From a virus: a DNA stretch of 46,425 bases. A program made the position numbers and the translations under genes. The notes under the pieces were generated by a model. It was not told where the DNA came from. It saw only the letters and a program-made list of their open reading frames with translations, and made no database searches. This document shows positions 32,331 through 38,529 of the stretch, piece after piece. The stretch is taken from the IMG/VR virus record IMGVR_UViG_3300020020_000061, positions 1 through 46,425 of that record; one strand, given 5' to 3'. The stretch's first letter is position 1, and each line of letters opens with the position of its first letter.

Positions 32331-32422
32331 TTCTTTCTTCTTATGAAATAACGAGGACGGCTGACTCTAAAACCAAAGGTCATATCCCAGATAAATTTAA
32401 GTATTTTGGTTAAGGTTTTCAT
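32327..32422 (-). CDS. Small basic peptide, 31 aa
   Basis: The frame MKTLTKILKFIWDMTFGFRV continues SRPRYFIRRKK. Both ends overlap neighbouring start and stop codons (ATGA-type), which supports translation. Function unknown. Confidence 0.5.
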   Translation of the reverse strand: MKTLTKILKFIWDMTFGFRVSRPRYFIRRKK

Positions 32423-32607
32423 TGCATCCATTCAGGCTTATATTTCTTGAATAATAGTTTAATTCTTTCTCTTTCGGTTTCTTCTTGCTCTGCGGATTTT
32501 TCTTCTATGGCGGGCGAAAGTATTTTATCCCTATCTGAAGTTACCACAAAGACATTTTTTTCTTTGTCTATGTAACCTTCAATTTTCTTTTGAGGGTTGT
32601 TATTCAT
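32419..32607 (-). CDS. Hypothetical protein, 62 aa
   Basis: The product (MNNNPQKKIEGYIDKEKNVFVVTSDRDKIL...) has a short beta part and an acidic helical end (EEKSAEQEETERERIKLLFKKYKPEW). It overlaps both neighbours. No family was recognised. Confidence 0.55.
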   Translation of the reverse strand: MNNNPQKKIEGYIDKEKNVFVVTSDRDKILSPAIEEKSAEQEETERERIKLLFKKYKPEWMQ

Positions 32608-32854
32608 TTGATTTCTTTAAACTATTAAAAAAACTCATCTGCCTTTCATTTTCTTGCCATTCACCACTTTTATATTTTTCTTCAAAATAAACCGCATTAC
32701 ATCCTTCACAAAACTCCCACTGTGTGTAATAAAAAGTCTTAATCTTCGGTGCCTGTGTTCTTTTTCTTATTACAGTTGGCACACCACATTTTCTGCAGAC
32801 TCTACCTATCCCGATATTAACTTTACCACGATTCTTTCTATTTTTTTTAGACAT
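32600..32854 (-). CDS. Zinc-ribbon protein, 84 aa
   Basis: Two Cys pairs (CRKCGVP and CEGCNAVYF) about 30 residues apart form a typical zinc ribbon, preceded by a basic N-terminus (MSKKNRKNRGKVN). It is the first gene after the gene-free block and starts the modification operon. Nucleic-acid binding is likely but unproven. Confidence 0.7.
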   Translation of the reverse strand: MSKKNRKNRGKVNIGIGRVCRKCGVPTVIRKRTQAPKIKTFYYTQWEFCEGCNAVYFEEKYKSGEWQENERQMSFFNSLKKSNE

Positions 32855-32939
32855 GGTTAAACCAATAAATTACCTGATAATTCTTTTTCAGGAGAAAGAA
32901 ATGCCCTTTAGCCCTTGGTTTTGGACTTCTATTTTTAGG

Positions 32940-33180
32940 AAAGCAAATTCGGTTTTCTCCCCGTCTTTCCAAAGTTCTTACTCTACTTGCATCCATACTG
33001 GTCTGTTTCTAGCTCTATTCTCCCAGCCCATGCAAGCGTAATCTCATAACAAATCTAAGAACGTAGAGTTATGAGTAGTAGCATTCTCCCCCTGCCGTGA
33101 AGTTTCTGCTCTCGGTTACCATTCAAGTTATTTGTGAGAGGCTGATAACCTTCGCCCACCCATACTCACAAGATGTAACG
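32940..33180 (-). ncRNA. Pseudoknotted structured RNA candidate in gene-free block
   Basis: Strong long-range pairings occur in a region without minus-strand genes. CTCACAA (33165-33171) pairs with TTGTGAG (33132-33138) and interlocks with TAACC/GGTTA (33146-33150, 33114-33118). CTCATAAC/GTTATGAG (33043-33050, 33068-33075) forms a hairpin whose loop can pair with either GTTCTTA or CTCTAC at 32974-32986. CTTGCAT/ATGCAAG (32986-32992, 33030-33036) forms another stem. The region follows the P3 terminator and leads to the modification operon, so it may be its leader or a separate RNA. No known family was recognised. Confidence 0.5.
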
Positions 33181-33212
33181 AAAAAACCGCCCCCTAATTA
33201 AAGGTTGCGGTT
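33181..33212 (-). terminator. Rho-independent terminator of P3 small RNA
   Basis: On the minus strand AACCGC pairs with GCGGTT around a 16-nt loop and is followed by six T residues. It lies about 85 bp downstream of promoter P3, so it would end a short RNA and limit read-through into the modification operon. Confidence 0.75.
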
Positions 33213-33295
33213 AATTCGTCTCTTTGCATAGAAGAAACAGCTAGATACTTTGCAATATTACAAACTATGCAGTTGTTTCTTTTTCTTCCATGCAT
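33181..33295 (-). ncRNA. Small RNA with own promoter and terminator (about 115 nt)
   Basis: From the predicted start near 33295 the RNA forms a long imperfect hairpin (33293-33226): GCATGGAA pairs with TTCTATGC, and after a 6-nt bulge GAAACAaCT pairs with AGcTGTTTC. An inner stem pairs ATAGTTTG with CAAAGTAT with a G-G mismatch. The terminator follows directly. No open frame of use lies inside. Promoter, fold and terminator all point to the minus strand. Confidence 0.7.
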
Positions 33296-33301
33296 ATTTA
33301 C

Positions 33302-33329
33302 ATTATGCCTTAACCAAATAAAAAAGCAA
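33302..33329 (-). promoter_or_regulatory. Promoter P3 (TTGCTT-N16-CATAAT)
   Basis: The minus strand reads TTGCTT (33329-33324), 16 bp, CATAAT (33307-33302). Six bases upstream of the -35 lies TTTTCCCCAA (33345-33336), at exactly the same spacing as in P2. It drives the small RNA and, by read-through, perhaps the modification operon. Bases 33346-33507 hold no recognised element beyond A+T-rich and purine-rich sequence. Confidence 0.65.
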
Positions 33330-33507
33330 ATGTAATTGGGGAAAAGTCAGGGGAAAACGAGGGTAAAGCCTAAAAGAGCTTTGTTTGTTGGGTATTTTCC
33401 TCCTTTCGTTTGCCGTAATTCCGCTGAATTGAACCCCTAAAAGGACGGTTATCCACAGTTACTCTATTTTTGTTTTTGCGGTCTTTCTGCCTTTTAGTTT
33501 CTCCCAT

Positions 33508-33933
33508 TTAATTATCAAATGGTGAATCTTCTAAATTATTCTCAGGATATTCAACCCCTATATTGTTGGGAACATTGACTGCTCCGCTTTTAAACGTACC
33601 GTCATCATTCATTGTCCAATCAGGAGCAGTAAGATAAACCACGTTCTTTAATTTTCCAGCGACCATCATTTTAAGAATCCAGACTTTAACTTTCTCTCCC
33701 ACCCATTTCGTTGAATCTTCGCCAAAAGCATCCACGCAGTTGTTCAGACTGGTTTGGTTCCAAGATAATAATTTTTCAACACCTCCAACGTCAACTCTAA
33801 AAACAGTCCTTGTTCCAAACTCTCCCTCTAATGGTTGTCCAGCGTCATTTATCTTAATAATGTCTCCGTCATGAATATCAACCCCTGATTTAATCCACTC
33901 CCCATTCAAATTTACCTTTTTCTTGATTTGCAT
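33508..33933 (-). CDS. Possible ssDNA-binding/OB-fold protein, 141 aa
   Basis: The ATG at 33933 (MQIKKKVNLNGEWIKSGVDI) is preferred, as an earlier one lies inside the upstream gene. The sequence DGDIIKINDAG...GTRTVFRV...LSWNQTSLNNCVDAFGEDSTKWVGEKVKVWILKM resembles a conserved phage family with an OB-like beta barrel. The acidic C-terminus ending in SPFDN resembles SSB tails (acidic then hydrophobic). It is next to an exonuclease gene, the expected partner. The role remains inference. Confidence 0.55.
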   Translation of the reverse strand: MQIKKKVNLNGEWIKSGVDIHDGDIIKINDAGQPLEGEFGTRTVFRVDVGGVEKLLSWNQTSLNNCVDAFGEDSTKWVGEKVKVWILKMMVAGKLKNVVYLTAPDWTMNDDGTFKSGAVNVPNNIGVEYPENNLEDSPFDN

Positions 33934-33944
33934 TTTATTTATTG

Positions 33945-34259
33945 TTAATCTTGATAATCTTTTTTGCCACACACACTGCATCTTAAATAAATAGCAGGTT
34001 TGTAAATCCAACTATTTACGATGATGCCTTTTTCTTCCAACATTTTATTCTCCGCCATCACGAAATCGTATCTGCGTTTTTCACTTCGGTAATATTCTTC
34101 GATTGTTTCTTGTGAAACCGCCTTGACGGTCTTAACGTGATTTGGCAGGATTATCTGCATCCGATGCGGACGTCTGCCTTTACAGAGTTTCGGTTTCTTT
34201 AATGAACCCGATTTCTCTTTTTCAACCCATTTTTTCTTTTCGTAATTATATTCTTTCAC
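33945..34259 (-). CDS. Hypothetical basic protein with CxxC, 104 aa
   Basis: A Lys-rich N-terminus (KKKWVEKEKSGSLKKPKLCKGRRPHRMQIILP) is followed by a helix with several Glu and Arg and a terminal RCSVCGKKDYQD. A half zinc finger is possible. It lies between the exonuclease and the OB-like protein. No family was recognised. Confidence 0.55.
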   Translation of the reverse strand: MKEYNYEKKKWVEKEKSGSLKKPKLCKGRRPHRMQIILPNHVKTVKAVSQETIEEYYRSEKRRYDFVMAENKMLEEKGIIVNSWIYKPAIYLRCSVCGKKDYQD

Positions 34260-34286
34260 TTCTAATGATAATTGTCAGGTCTATTA

Positions 34287-35156
34287 TTATTTTTCATATT
34301 GGTTAAGGAATTTATACAATCCTAATGCAAACCTAAATCCCTCTTTACACCCTTTTACATCGTAATTGAACACAGGTTCAACTATCTCTGCTCCGAATGG
34401 AACAATCGCCAAAGCTGTAATTTCTTTCTCTATTTTTCCAAGCAGGTTGCCATCCTTGTCAAAGAATCCATTTTCTTCAATTTGGATTGTGTAACCACCT
34501 GTTTGTAGGAATTGTGCTGGATATGCCTCTTTGGAACTTTTGAAATCCATTACAACAATTTCGCCGCTTTTCAATTCCGCAATACAATCAACAATCCCAC
34601 CAGTATGCAATTTCTCACTGTAGATATGTGCCTCCGAAGCAAGAAATCTTTTAACATTCTTTTTTGTCCATTCGACGAATGGTTTTATTTTACTAGCATA
34701 ATCAGTAAGTTTCCCATTCATGTAGTCTTTTACGAATTTTTCAAGTTCGGAATGCAAATCAGTTCCAGTTTTTGCAGTTTCCTTAAGATTGACGGCATGG
34801 GCTTTATACGCTAAATCTAGCCTTTTCAGCCAATCCTCCGCTTCTAGGGCTTTAATGCCCTCTAAAGCGATTTTAGCCACTTCTAGACGCATTGTAGGGT
34901 CGGACTTGGTAGCTGTCCAACCTAACGTGCTGACAGCCTTGCCTGAAGCCCAATAAGTTAAAGGTTTAGCTATAACTCCGATTATGGTTGATGTTCCAAG
35001 TAAAGGTTGTCCACGCAATGTGTGCATATGTTCTCCCTTTTCGTCAAGGAATTTATAATCATTTGGTTCACCTTTAATCGGTTCACTCTCCGCAAATCTT
35101 CTTTCATCTTCAATCTTGTCTTTTATTTTCGCCATCGTAGAATTCTTTATTTTCAC
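34287..35156 (-). CDS. PD-(D/E)XK exonuclease (RecB/Cas4-like), 289 aa
   Basis: The core nuclease motifs are GGIVDCIAEL (catalytic Asp) and GEIVVMDFKSSK (D-x-K), followed by QFLQTGGYTIQIEENG, the QxxxY element of RecB-type nucleases. The N-terminal LLGTSTIIGVIAKPLTYWASGKAV is the typical lead-in of phage recombination exonucleases. It would process DNA ends for recombination or replication. A second ATG at 35135 is also possible; the upstream 54-aa frame overlaps this start. Confidence 0.85.
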   Translation of the reverse strand: MKIKNSTMAKIKDKIEDERRFAESEPIKGEPNDYKFLDEKGEHMHTLRGQPLLGTSTIIGVIAKPLTYWASGKAVSTLGWTATKSDPTMRLEVAKIALEGIKALEAEDWLKRLDLAYKAHAVNLKETAKTGTDLHSELEKFVKDYMNGKLTDYASKIKPFVEWTKKNVKRFLASEAHIYSEKLHTGGIVDCIAELKSGEIVVMDFKSSKEAYPAQFLQTGGYTIQIEENGFFDKDGNLLGKIEKEITALAIVPFGAEIVEPVFNYDVKGCKEGFRFALGLYKFLNQYEK

Positions 35157-35274
35157 CCCAAATAATCCAATTCATAATTTTCTGTGCCCAATTTTTAGGT
35201 AATGGATTATTCAGAGATTCTTTTTCTTCTGTTGTTAATTCTAATTCTCCAGTTTTTTCGTTGAATGTTGACAT
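35110..35274 (-). CDS. Small protein at start of P2 operon, 54 aa
   Basis: The frame MSTFNEKTGELELTTEEKES continues LNNPLPKNWAQKIMNWIIWG and ends in a charged tail. It begins about 50 bases after the predicted P2 start and overlaps the exonuclease gene by 47 bases. No family was recognised. Confidence 0.5.
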   Translation of the reverse strand: MSTFNEKTGELELTTEEKESLNNPLPKNWAQKIMNWIIWGENKEFYDGENKRQD

Positions 35275-35331
35275 ATAATTTCCACCATACTATACATATA
35301 TAGTTACGACCATACTATATACCTAATACAT

Positions 35332-35360
35332 ATAATATACTATATAGCTAATAAAAGCAA
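35332..35360 (-). promoter_or_regulatory. Promoter P2 (TTGCTT-N17-TATTAT)
   Basis: The minus strand reads TTGCTT (35360-35355), 17 bp (TTATTAGCTATATAGTA), TATTAT (35337-35332). The spacer is nearly identical to P1. TTTTCCCCAA (35376-35367) lies six bases upstream of the -35, as in P3. It would drive the 54-aa gene, the exonuclease and the OB-like protein. Confidence 0.75.
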
Positions 35361-35424
35361 ATTATGTTGGGGAAAACTATTTATCGGTTGTGATACGAAC
35401 TTGGCGAGTCGTCCGAATAAACAC

Positions 35425-35545
35425 AAAATCGCAGAGGAAGTCAGGTCTCTGCGATTCGTGTCGTGTCTGCCAGAATCTGTGGAAAAGATAAACCACGATT
35501 CTGAAAAATGCACTCATTGATTAATACAAATAAAAGATGAGTGCA
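35425..35545. other. Three consecutive strong hairpins upstream of P2
   Basis: AATCGCAGAG/CTCTGCGATT is a perfect 10-bp stem. CAGAATC-GTGG/CCAC-GATTCTG is an 11-bp stem with one bulged base. TGCACTCAT/ATGAGTGCA is a 9-bp stem followed on the minus strand by TTTTT. The last could end transcripts coming from the right. Together they isolate P2 from upstream transcription. No genes are seen here. Confidence 0.6.
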
Positions 35546-35574
35546 GATTTTATTTTAACATATTTAACATCAAA

Positions 35575-35601
35575 CAAAAAAGGAGTTGTTCAAGCTCCTT
35601 T
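35575..35601 (-). terminator. Rho-independent terminator
   Basis: On the minus strand AAAGGAG (35601-35595) pairs with CTCCTTT (35585-35579) around a 9-nt loop, followed by a T-run. It is the 3' end of the small-RNA candidate that begins near 35740. Confidence 0.75.
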
Positions 35602-35740
35602 GATTTGCCGTCCATAGAATCTCGTAAATTAAAATCTTTTAGTCGTTAAATTTTTAGATGTCATCTGCCTTGTCGGCAAGACAGATAGGAGGCACACAAG
35701 GTACATCACAGCCGTAGAGCTGGACGTGGCTCGTTAGCTT
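35575..35740 (-). ncRNA. Structured small-RNA candidate (about 165 nt)
   Basis: An extended -10 box lies just upstream and a clear terminator ends the region. Inside, CGTCCA near the 5' end pairs with TGGACG about 100 nt later. ATCTG-CTTG/CAAG-CAGAT forms a hairpin (35656-35686), enclosed by GATGT/ACATC. No open reading frame is convincing. The fold is my hand-made proposal. Confidence 0.5.
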
Positions 35741-35746
35741 CTTAAT

Positions 35747-35755
35747 AGTATAGCA
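35747..35755 (-). promoter_or_regulatory. Extended -10 promoter (TGCTATACT)
   Basis: The minus strand reads TGCTATACT immediately downstream of the terminator at 35757-35786. It would start the structured small RNA near 35740. Confidence 0.45.
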
Positions 35756-35756
35756 T

Positions 35757-35786
35757 TAAAAATAGGGAGGCAATTCCGCCTCCCCG
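35757..35786 (-). terminator. Rho-independent terminator of the 67-aa gene
   Basis: On the minus strand GGGAGGC pairs with GCCTCCC around a GGAATT-type loop, followed by TATTTTT. It follows the stop codon at 35791 directly. Confidence 0.75.
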
Positions 35787-35790
35787 TTCT

Positions 35791-35994
35791 TTATCTCGCA
35801 TGATTAAACTCTGGCACTTTGAAAAGGTAGATTCGCTCAAACGGCTCTTGCCCGCCTTCATGCTCCAACAATCTGGTAGCGCAGGCAAATGAGCAAACCT
35901 TCTTCTTCAATCTGTCTATCCACAGCGCCTCATTTCTGATGAGGGCTTCGCCGCAACAGTCGCACCTTACTTCGGACTCTCCTTCTTTTGCCAT
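35791..35994 (-). CDS. Treble-clef/zinc-ribbon small protein, 67 aa
   Basis: The ATG at 35994 is chosen because it is preceded by AAGGAGGAAAC, the best Shine-Dalgarno sequence in the window; an earlier ATG would overlap the upstream gene. The product has CDCCGEALIRNEALWIDRL and CSFACATRLLEH, a zinc-binding pair of Cys motifs. Function unknown. Confidence 0.7.
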   Translation of the reverse strand: MAKEGESEVRCDCCGEALIRNEALWIDRLKKKVCSFACATRLLEHEGGQEPFERIYLFKVPEFNHAR

Positions 35995-36005
35995 GTTTCC
36001 TCCTT

Positions 36006-36179
36006 TCAGTCTGTGTTTTTCCATTCTTCCCCTTCGTCATCTTCGTAGGAATTTTCAGCTTCCCATTTCTCCCAATGAGCGAAGGAAAGGAACAGCATTT
36101 GTAGACGCGGAACATAAATCCCTTCGCCTGGCGGGATTGGCTGACCGCAACAATCGCATATTTTATTTTCAATGCTCAT
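36006..36179 (-). CDS. Small Cys-pair protein, 57 aa
   Basis: The frame from ATG 36179 (MSIENKICDCCGQPIPPGEG...) has a CDCCGQPI motif very like the CDCCGEAL of the next gene, followed by a Trp/Glu-rich acidic C-terminus. The two adjacent genes are probably related. The longer frame in another phase over the same bases is Arg/Lys-biased and looks spurious. Confidence 0.65.
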   Translation of the reverse strand: MSIENKICDCCGQPIPPGEGIYVPRLQMLFLSFAHWEKWEAENSYEDDEGEEWKNTD

Positions 36180-36203
36180 AAAAATTCAAGGATATTTTAG
36201 CAT

Positions 36204-36231
36204 ACAAAAGAAAAACTGCCCTAAGCAGTTT
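36204..36231 (-). terminator. Rho-independent terminator
   Basis: On the minus strand AAACTGC (36231-36225) pairs with GCAGTTT (36219-36213) around TTAGG, followed by TTCTTTT. It would end the short RNA that begins near 36284. Confidence 0.75.
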
Positions 36232-36284
36232 CTCCTAAGTCCTAAATTATCCACAGAATCCCCAGCCGAAGCCAGGAGGAACGC
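36204..36284 (-). ncRNA. Small-RNA candidate (about 80 nt)
   Basis: An extended -10 promoter lies just upstream and a terminator at the end. The RNA contains CCTGGC-TTCG-GCTGGG, a hairpin with a UUCG tetraloop. No reading frame of note is present. It may instead be only a 5' leader with an attenuator for the zinc-protein genes. Confidence 0.45.
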
Positions 36285-36290
36285 TTGAAA

Positions 36291-36299
36291 ATTATAGCA
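36291..36299 (-). promoter_or_regulatory. Extended -10 promoter (TGCTATAAT)
   Basis: The minus strand reads TGCTATAAT just after the stop of the holin candidate. The same element occurs at 3262 and 11632. Confidence 0.55.
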
Positions 36300-36302
36300 T
36301 GA

Positions 36303-36506
36303 CTATTTCACACGCATACCGAGGAAAGTCCCCTGCTCCGTCGTGCCAAATTCTTTGACCAAAGCGGACAAACCAGCCACCAGAGCGATATATCCTATTT
36401 GATTCCAGTCTAGCTCCGTAATGCTCGTAAAACCTCCTATAAAGCTCAAAACTGAAGCTATTACCGCGTACACCACTACATTCAAAATCTTTGTCCAATT
36501 ATTCAT
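36303..36506 (-). CDS. Holin candidate, 67 aa
   Basis: The ATG at 36506 (MNNWTKILNVVVYAVIASVL) is preferred; earlier codons add a hydrophilic stretch. The product has two hydrophobic segments (NVVVYAVIASVLSFIGGF and IGYIALVAGLSALVKEF) and a short charged tail, the topology of class II holins. It lies directly downstream of the peptidase with a peptidoglycan-binding domain. The function is inferred from topology and place. Confidence 0.65.
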   Translation of the reverse strand: MNNWTKILNVVVYAVIASVLSFIGGFTSITELDWNQIGYIALVAGLSALVKEFGTTEQGTFLGMRVK

Positions 36507-36598
36507 TTTGTTACTATTAAAGTTGTTAATTTCTTCTCCGCCGACATCAGAGAAGTCAAAGTCTCTTTTCGTGATTAAAAATCTACTTCGGTAATGTT

Positions 36599-37570
36599 TC
36601 ATTGGTTAAGTTCAGCGCGAGTTTTAGCTCCCACGATTCCGTCAACGAACAGATTATGTTTCTTTTGATATTCTTTGACCGCTAAATGCGTTTTTAAACC
36701 GAAAATTCCGTCTGGTTTGAGATTCAATCTTCTTTGCAATTCTCTAACTTCATCACCGCGACTACCAAGTTTCAAAGTTAAATTAAAAATGTATTTTTGA
36801 GGTTTAGGAAAATTATACACCATCGTCCATGCGCTCCAAACATAGGGGTACTGGAAGTAATCCTCTGAAATGTATTGATGTCCTTCTTCGCCGATATCCC
36901 CCCAAGAATTGATTATTTTAATGAATTTCTTGCCATCAATGAGTTTCGCTCCTGTACAAAACACCCAATGATTCCAAGTTGTATTGTCTAAAACATCTGG
37001 TCTCAAAGGAAAAGCGGTGCGCCAGGTGTTGTTGTTTTTTCCAGTAATGCCGATAACGCATCCTTTATTTTCCCTAATAGCTTGGGCGATGCTATTGATA
37101 TTGATAGAAACTGTGGCATAAGATAATGCTCGGTCTAAATAAGCGTCCGTAAAGGCTTCTGGCGTAATATCTTGCGGACGGGTGTAAAAAGCCTCCTCTG
37201 CGGGCTTCCAACCATCATAGGAGGGCGTTAATCGTTCATCTCCCCAGCCTTTGTTTACTACCAAGTCGCAGATTCTTCTTCCATAAGTCCCTCCGCCTGG
37301 TTCAAAAGTCTGGGCGTAAATAAACTTGGCGGATTTCTCCTCATAATCAGAATCTAAAACTTCTCCGTAATAGCCCCACGCCTGCCCTCCACAGCTTGAA
37401 CTCCCGTCTTGGTCTTTGACTTTCAATTTTTTGCCGATTATTTTTTCAACATCATATTCCGTGCTCCAATCAAACGGAGGCAAAGAACCAGCAATAGCCG
37501 AGAAATGATAATCTCTTGTGTCGGGTAAATCTTTTATCGCTCCTGTTGCAAAATTTTCCATTTTAGTCAT
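36599..37570 (-). CDS. Papain-like (C1) peptidase with peptidoglycan-binding domain, probable endolysin, 323 aa
   Basis: The catalytic residues of the C1 family are all present: Gln54 (VKDQDG, oxyanion hole), Cys60 (SSSCGGQAW), His201 (WNHWVFCTGA) and Asn221 (IINSWGD). Residues 265-323 are a PG_binding_1 domain (GSRGDEVRELQRRLNLKPDGIFG...). No signal peptide is seen. The combination suggests a wall peptidase that cuts peptide cross-links; papain-type lysins are rare compared with CHAP and NlpC/P60. Neighbouring small membrane proteins and the holin candidate support a lysis role. Confidence 0.85.
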   Translation of the reverse strand: MTKMENFATGAIKDLPDTRDYHFSAIAGSLPPFDWSTEYDVEKIIGKKLKVKDQDGSSSCGGQAWGYYGEVLDSDYEEKSAKFIYAQTFEPGGGTYGRRICDLVVNKGWGDERLTPSYDGWKPAEEAFYTRPQDITPEAFTDAYLDRALSYATVSININSIAQAIRENKGCVIGITGKNNNTWRTAFPLRPDVLDNTTWNHWVFCTGAKLIDGKKFIKIINSWGDIGEEGHQYISEDYFQYPYVWSAWTMVYNFPKPQKYIFNLTLKLGSRGDEVRELQRRLNLKPDGIFGLKTHLAVKEYQKKHNLFVDGIVGAKTRAELNQ

Positions 37571-37640
37571 CGGTGATAGTTAAAACCAAAGTTAATAATA
37601 CACAGACCGCGATGAACATTAAAATCAATTCGTTATTCAT
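37563..37640 (-). CDS. Membrane micropeptide in lysis region, 25 aa
   Basis: The frame MNNELILMFIAVCVLLTLVL ends TITDD. Its ATG overlaps the stop of the upstream zinc peptide and its stop overlaps the peptidase start, so the chain is translationally linked. The location suggests a lysis accessory peptide. Confidence 0.45.
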   Translation of the reverse strand: MNNELILMFIAVCVLLTLVLTITDD

Positions 37641-37743
37641 CGTCAAAATGATAATTCTTTTCCATTTCTTCTTGGAAACATAATTCACAAAGGTGGAGTT
37701 CCGCTTTACGACCGCATTTGTCGCACAAAATTGATTCTGTCAT
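37633..37743 (-). CDS. Tiny zinc-binding protein, 36 aa
   Basis: The product MTESILCDKCGRKAELHLCE continues LCFQEEMEKNYHFDDE. Two Cys pairs could bind zinc. A TATAAT box ends about 10 bp upstream, giving an almost leaderless transcript. Function unknown. Confidence 0.5.
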   Translation of the reverse strand: MTESILCDKCGRKAELHLCELCFQEEMEKNYHFDDE

Positions 37744-37760
37744 GTTGTTTTAATTATATA

Positions 37761-38213
37761 TTAATACGCGCCAACTTGGAACGATTCGCTGGTATATTCA
37801 AACTTCTCCGTTCTGACTGAATTTATCTTGATGTTCACAGTCATGCGGAGCTTGTAAGTTCCCACATCTATGCGAGTAGGTAAAGGTACATCCCGCATTT
37901 CTTTACTGCACCCTTTAGATAAGTGTATCACTTGGTCAGGCACATCCCATAGGTCGCCTGTGTTGATATTTTCTAACTGCCTGTTGAAGATTTGAAAAGA
38001 ATCTTTATCCGAGCAGTATTCCATTTCAAAATGTATTGACCCCCCTTGACCCGTTGAATAAGTGATAACTTTGAATGGCTGGACGACAGTGAGCGGATTG
38101 CTGGTGTACAAGAGCAGGAAAGAAACATAAATAACCATCAACGCTCCCAATATCGTAATGACCAGAGCGGTCTGTTGAAACCATCTTTCTTCGGTTATGT
38201 CTCGTATTTTCAT
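37761..38213 (-). CDS. Membrane-anchored beta-rich protein, 150 aa
   Basis: An N-terminal hydrophobic segment (TALVITILGALMVIYVSFLLLY) anchors the protein; the remaining ~105 residues are a beta domain (GSIHFEMEYCSDKDSFQIF...VGTYKLRMTVNIKIN) outside or in the periplasm, with two Cys. It lies in the lysis block. It may be a spanin-like or adhesion-exclusion protein; no family was recognised. Confidence 0.6.
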   Translation of the reverse strand: MKIRDITEERWFQQTALVITILGALMVIYVSFLLLYTSNPLTVVQPFKVITYSTGQGGSIHFEMEYCSDKDSFQIFNRQLENINTGDLWDVPDQVIHLSKGCSKEMRDVPLPTRIDVGTYKLRMTVNIKINSVRTEKFEYTSESFQVGAY

Positions 38214-38497
38214 CTTCCTGTGTTAATAAAGAAATTGGTAATCGCCGCCATGAACGCCACTCCGATTGCCGCCGCGATAGAATAAATTATCCTATTTGGA
38301 ATCTTTTGTTTCTCCTCAAAGAGAACGAATCTAGCGTCAATTATTTCTTTGGTGGAATAATTCTTTTCCATAAAAGCACTAAACTTGGAATCAATGATTT
38401 CTTTGGTAGCGTAGTTCTTCTGCATTACTTCTATCTTCTCTGTGAGATATTTAATCTCTTGCCGCAGAAGTTCGTATTTCATTTCTTCATTTTCCAT
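38210..38497 (-). CDS. Coiled-coil protein with C-terminal membrane anchor, 95 aa
   Basis: The ATG at 38497 (MENEEMKYELLRQEIKYLTE) is chosen because a TATAAT box ends 7 bases upstream. A repeat of 20 residues (KNYATKEIIDSKFSAFMEKN / KNYSTKEIIDARFVLFEEK) precedes a hydrophobic end (IIYSIAAAIGVAFMAAITNFFI). This is the layout of DUF1640-like coiled coils. Function unknown; part of the lysis block. Confidence 0.6.
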   Translation of the reverse strand: MENEEMKYELLRQEIKYLTEKIEVMQKNYATKEIIDSKFSAFMEKNYSTKEIIDARFVLFEEKQKIPNRIIYSIAAAIGVAFMAAITNFFINTGR

Positions 38498-38503
38498 AAA
38501 TAT

Positions 38504-38509
38504 ATTATA
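38504..38509 (-). promoter_or_regulatory. -10 box (TATAAT) placed for leaderless lysis mRNA
   Basis: The minus strand reads GCTATAAT, with the box ending 7 bases before the ATG at 38497. Transcription would start at or next to the start codon. Confidence 0.4.
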
Positions 38510-38529
38510 GCTTAAAAGAATCAGATAGC

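Noticed and set aside
32853-33041. Plus-strand frame of 46-62 aa with AGGAG a few bases before an internal ATG
   Set aside because: It would be the only plus-strand gene, it covers a region of strong RNA pairings, and its composition looks random. The SD-like match is probably chance.
35930-36172. 80-aa minus-strand frame rich in Arg and Lys
   Set aside because: It overlaps, in another phase, the better-supported 57-aa CDCCGQPI protein whose Cys motif resembles the next gene.
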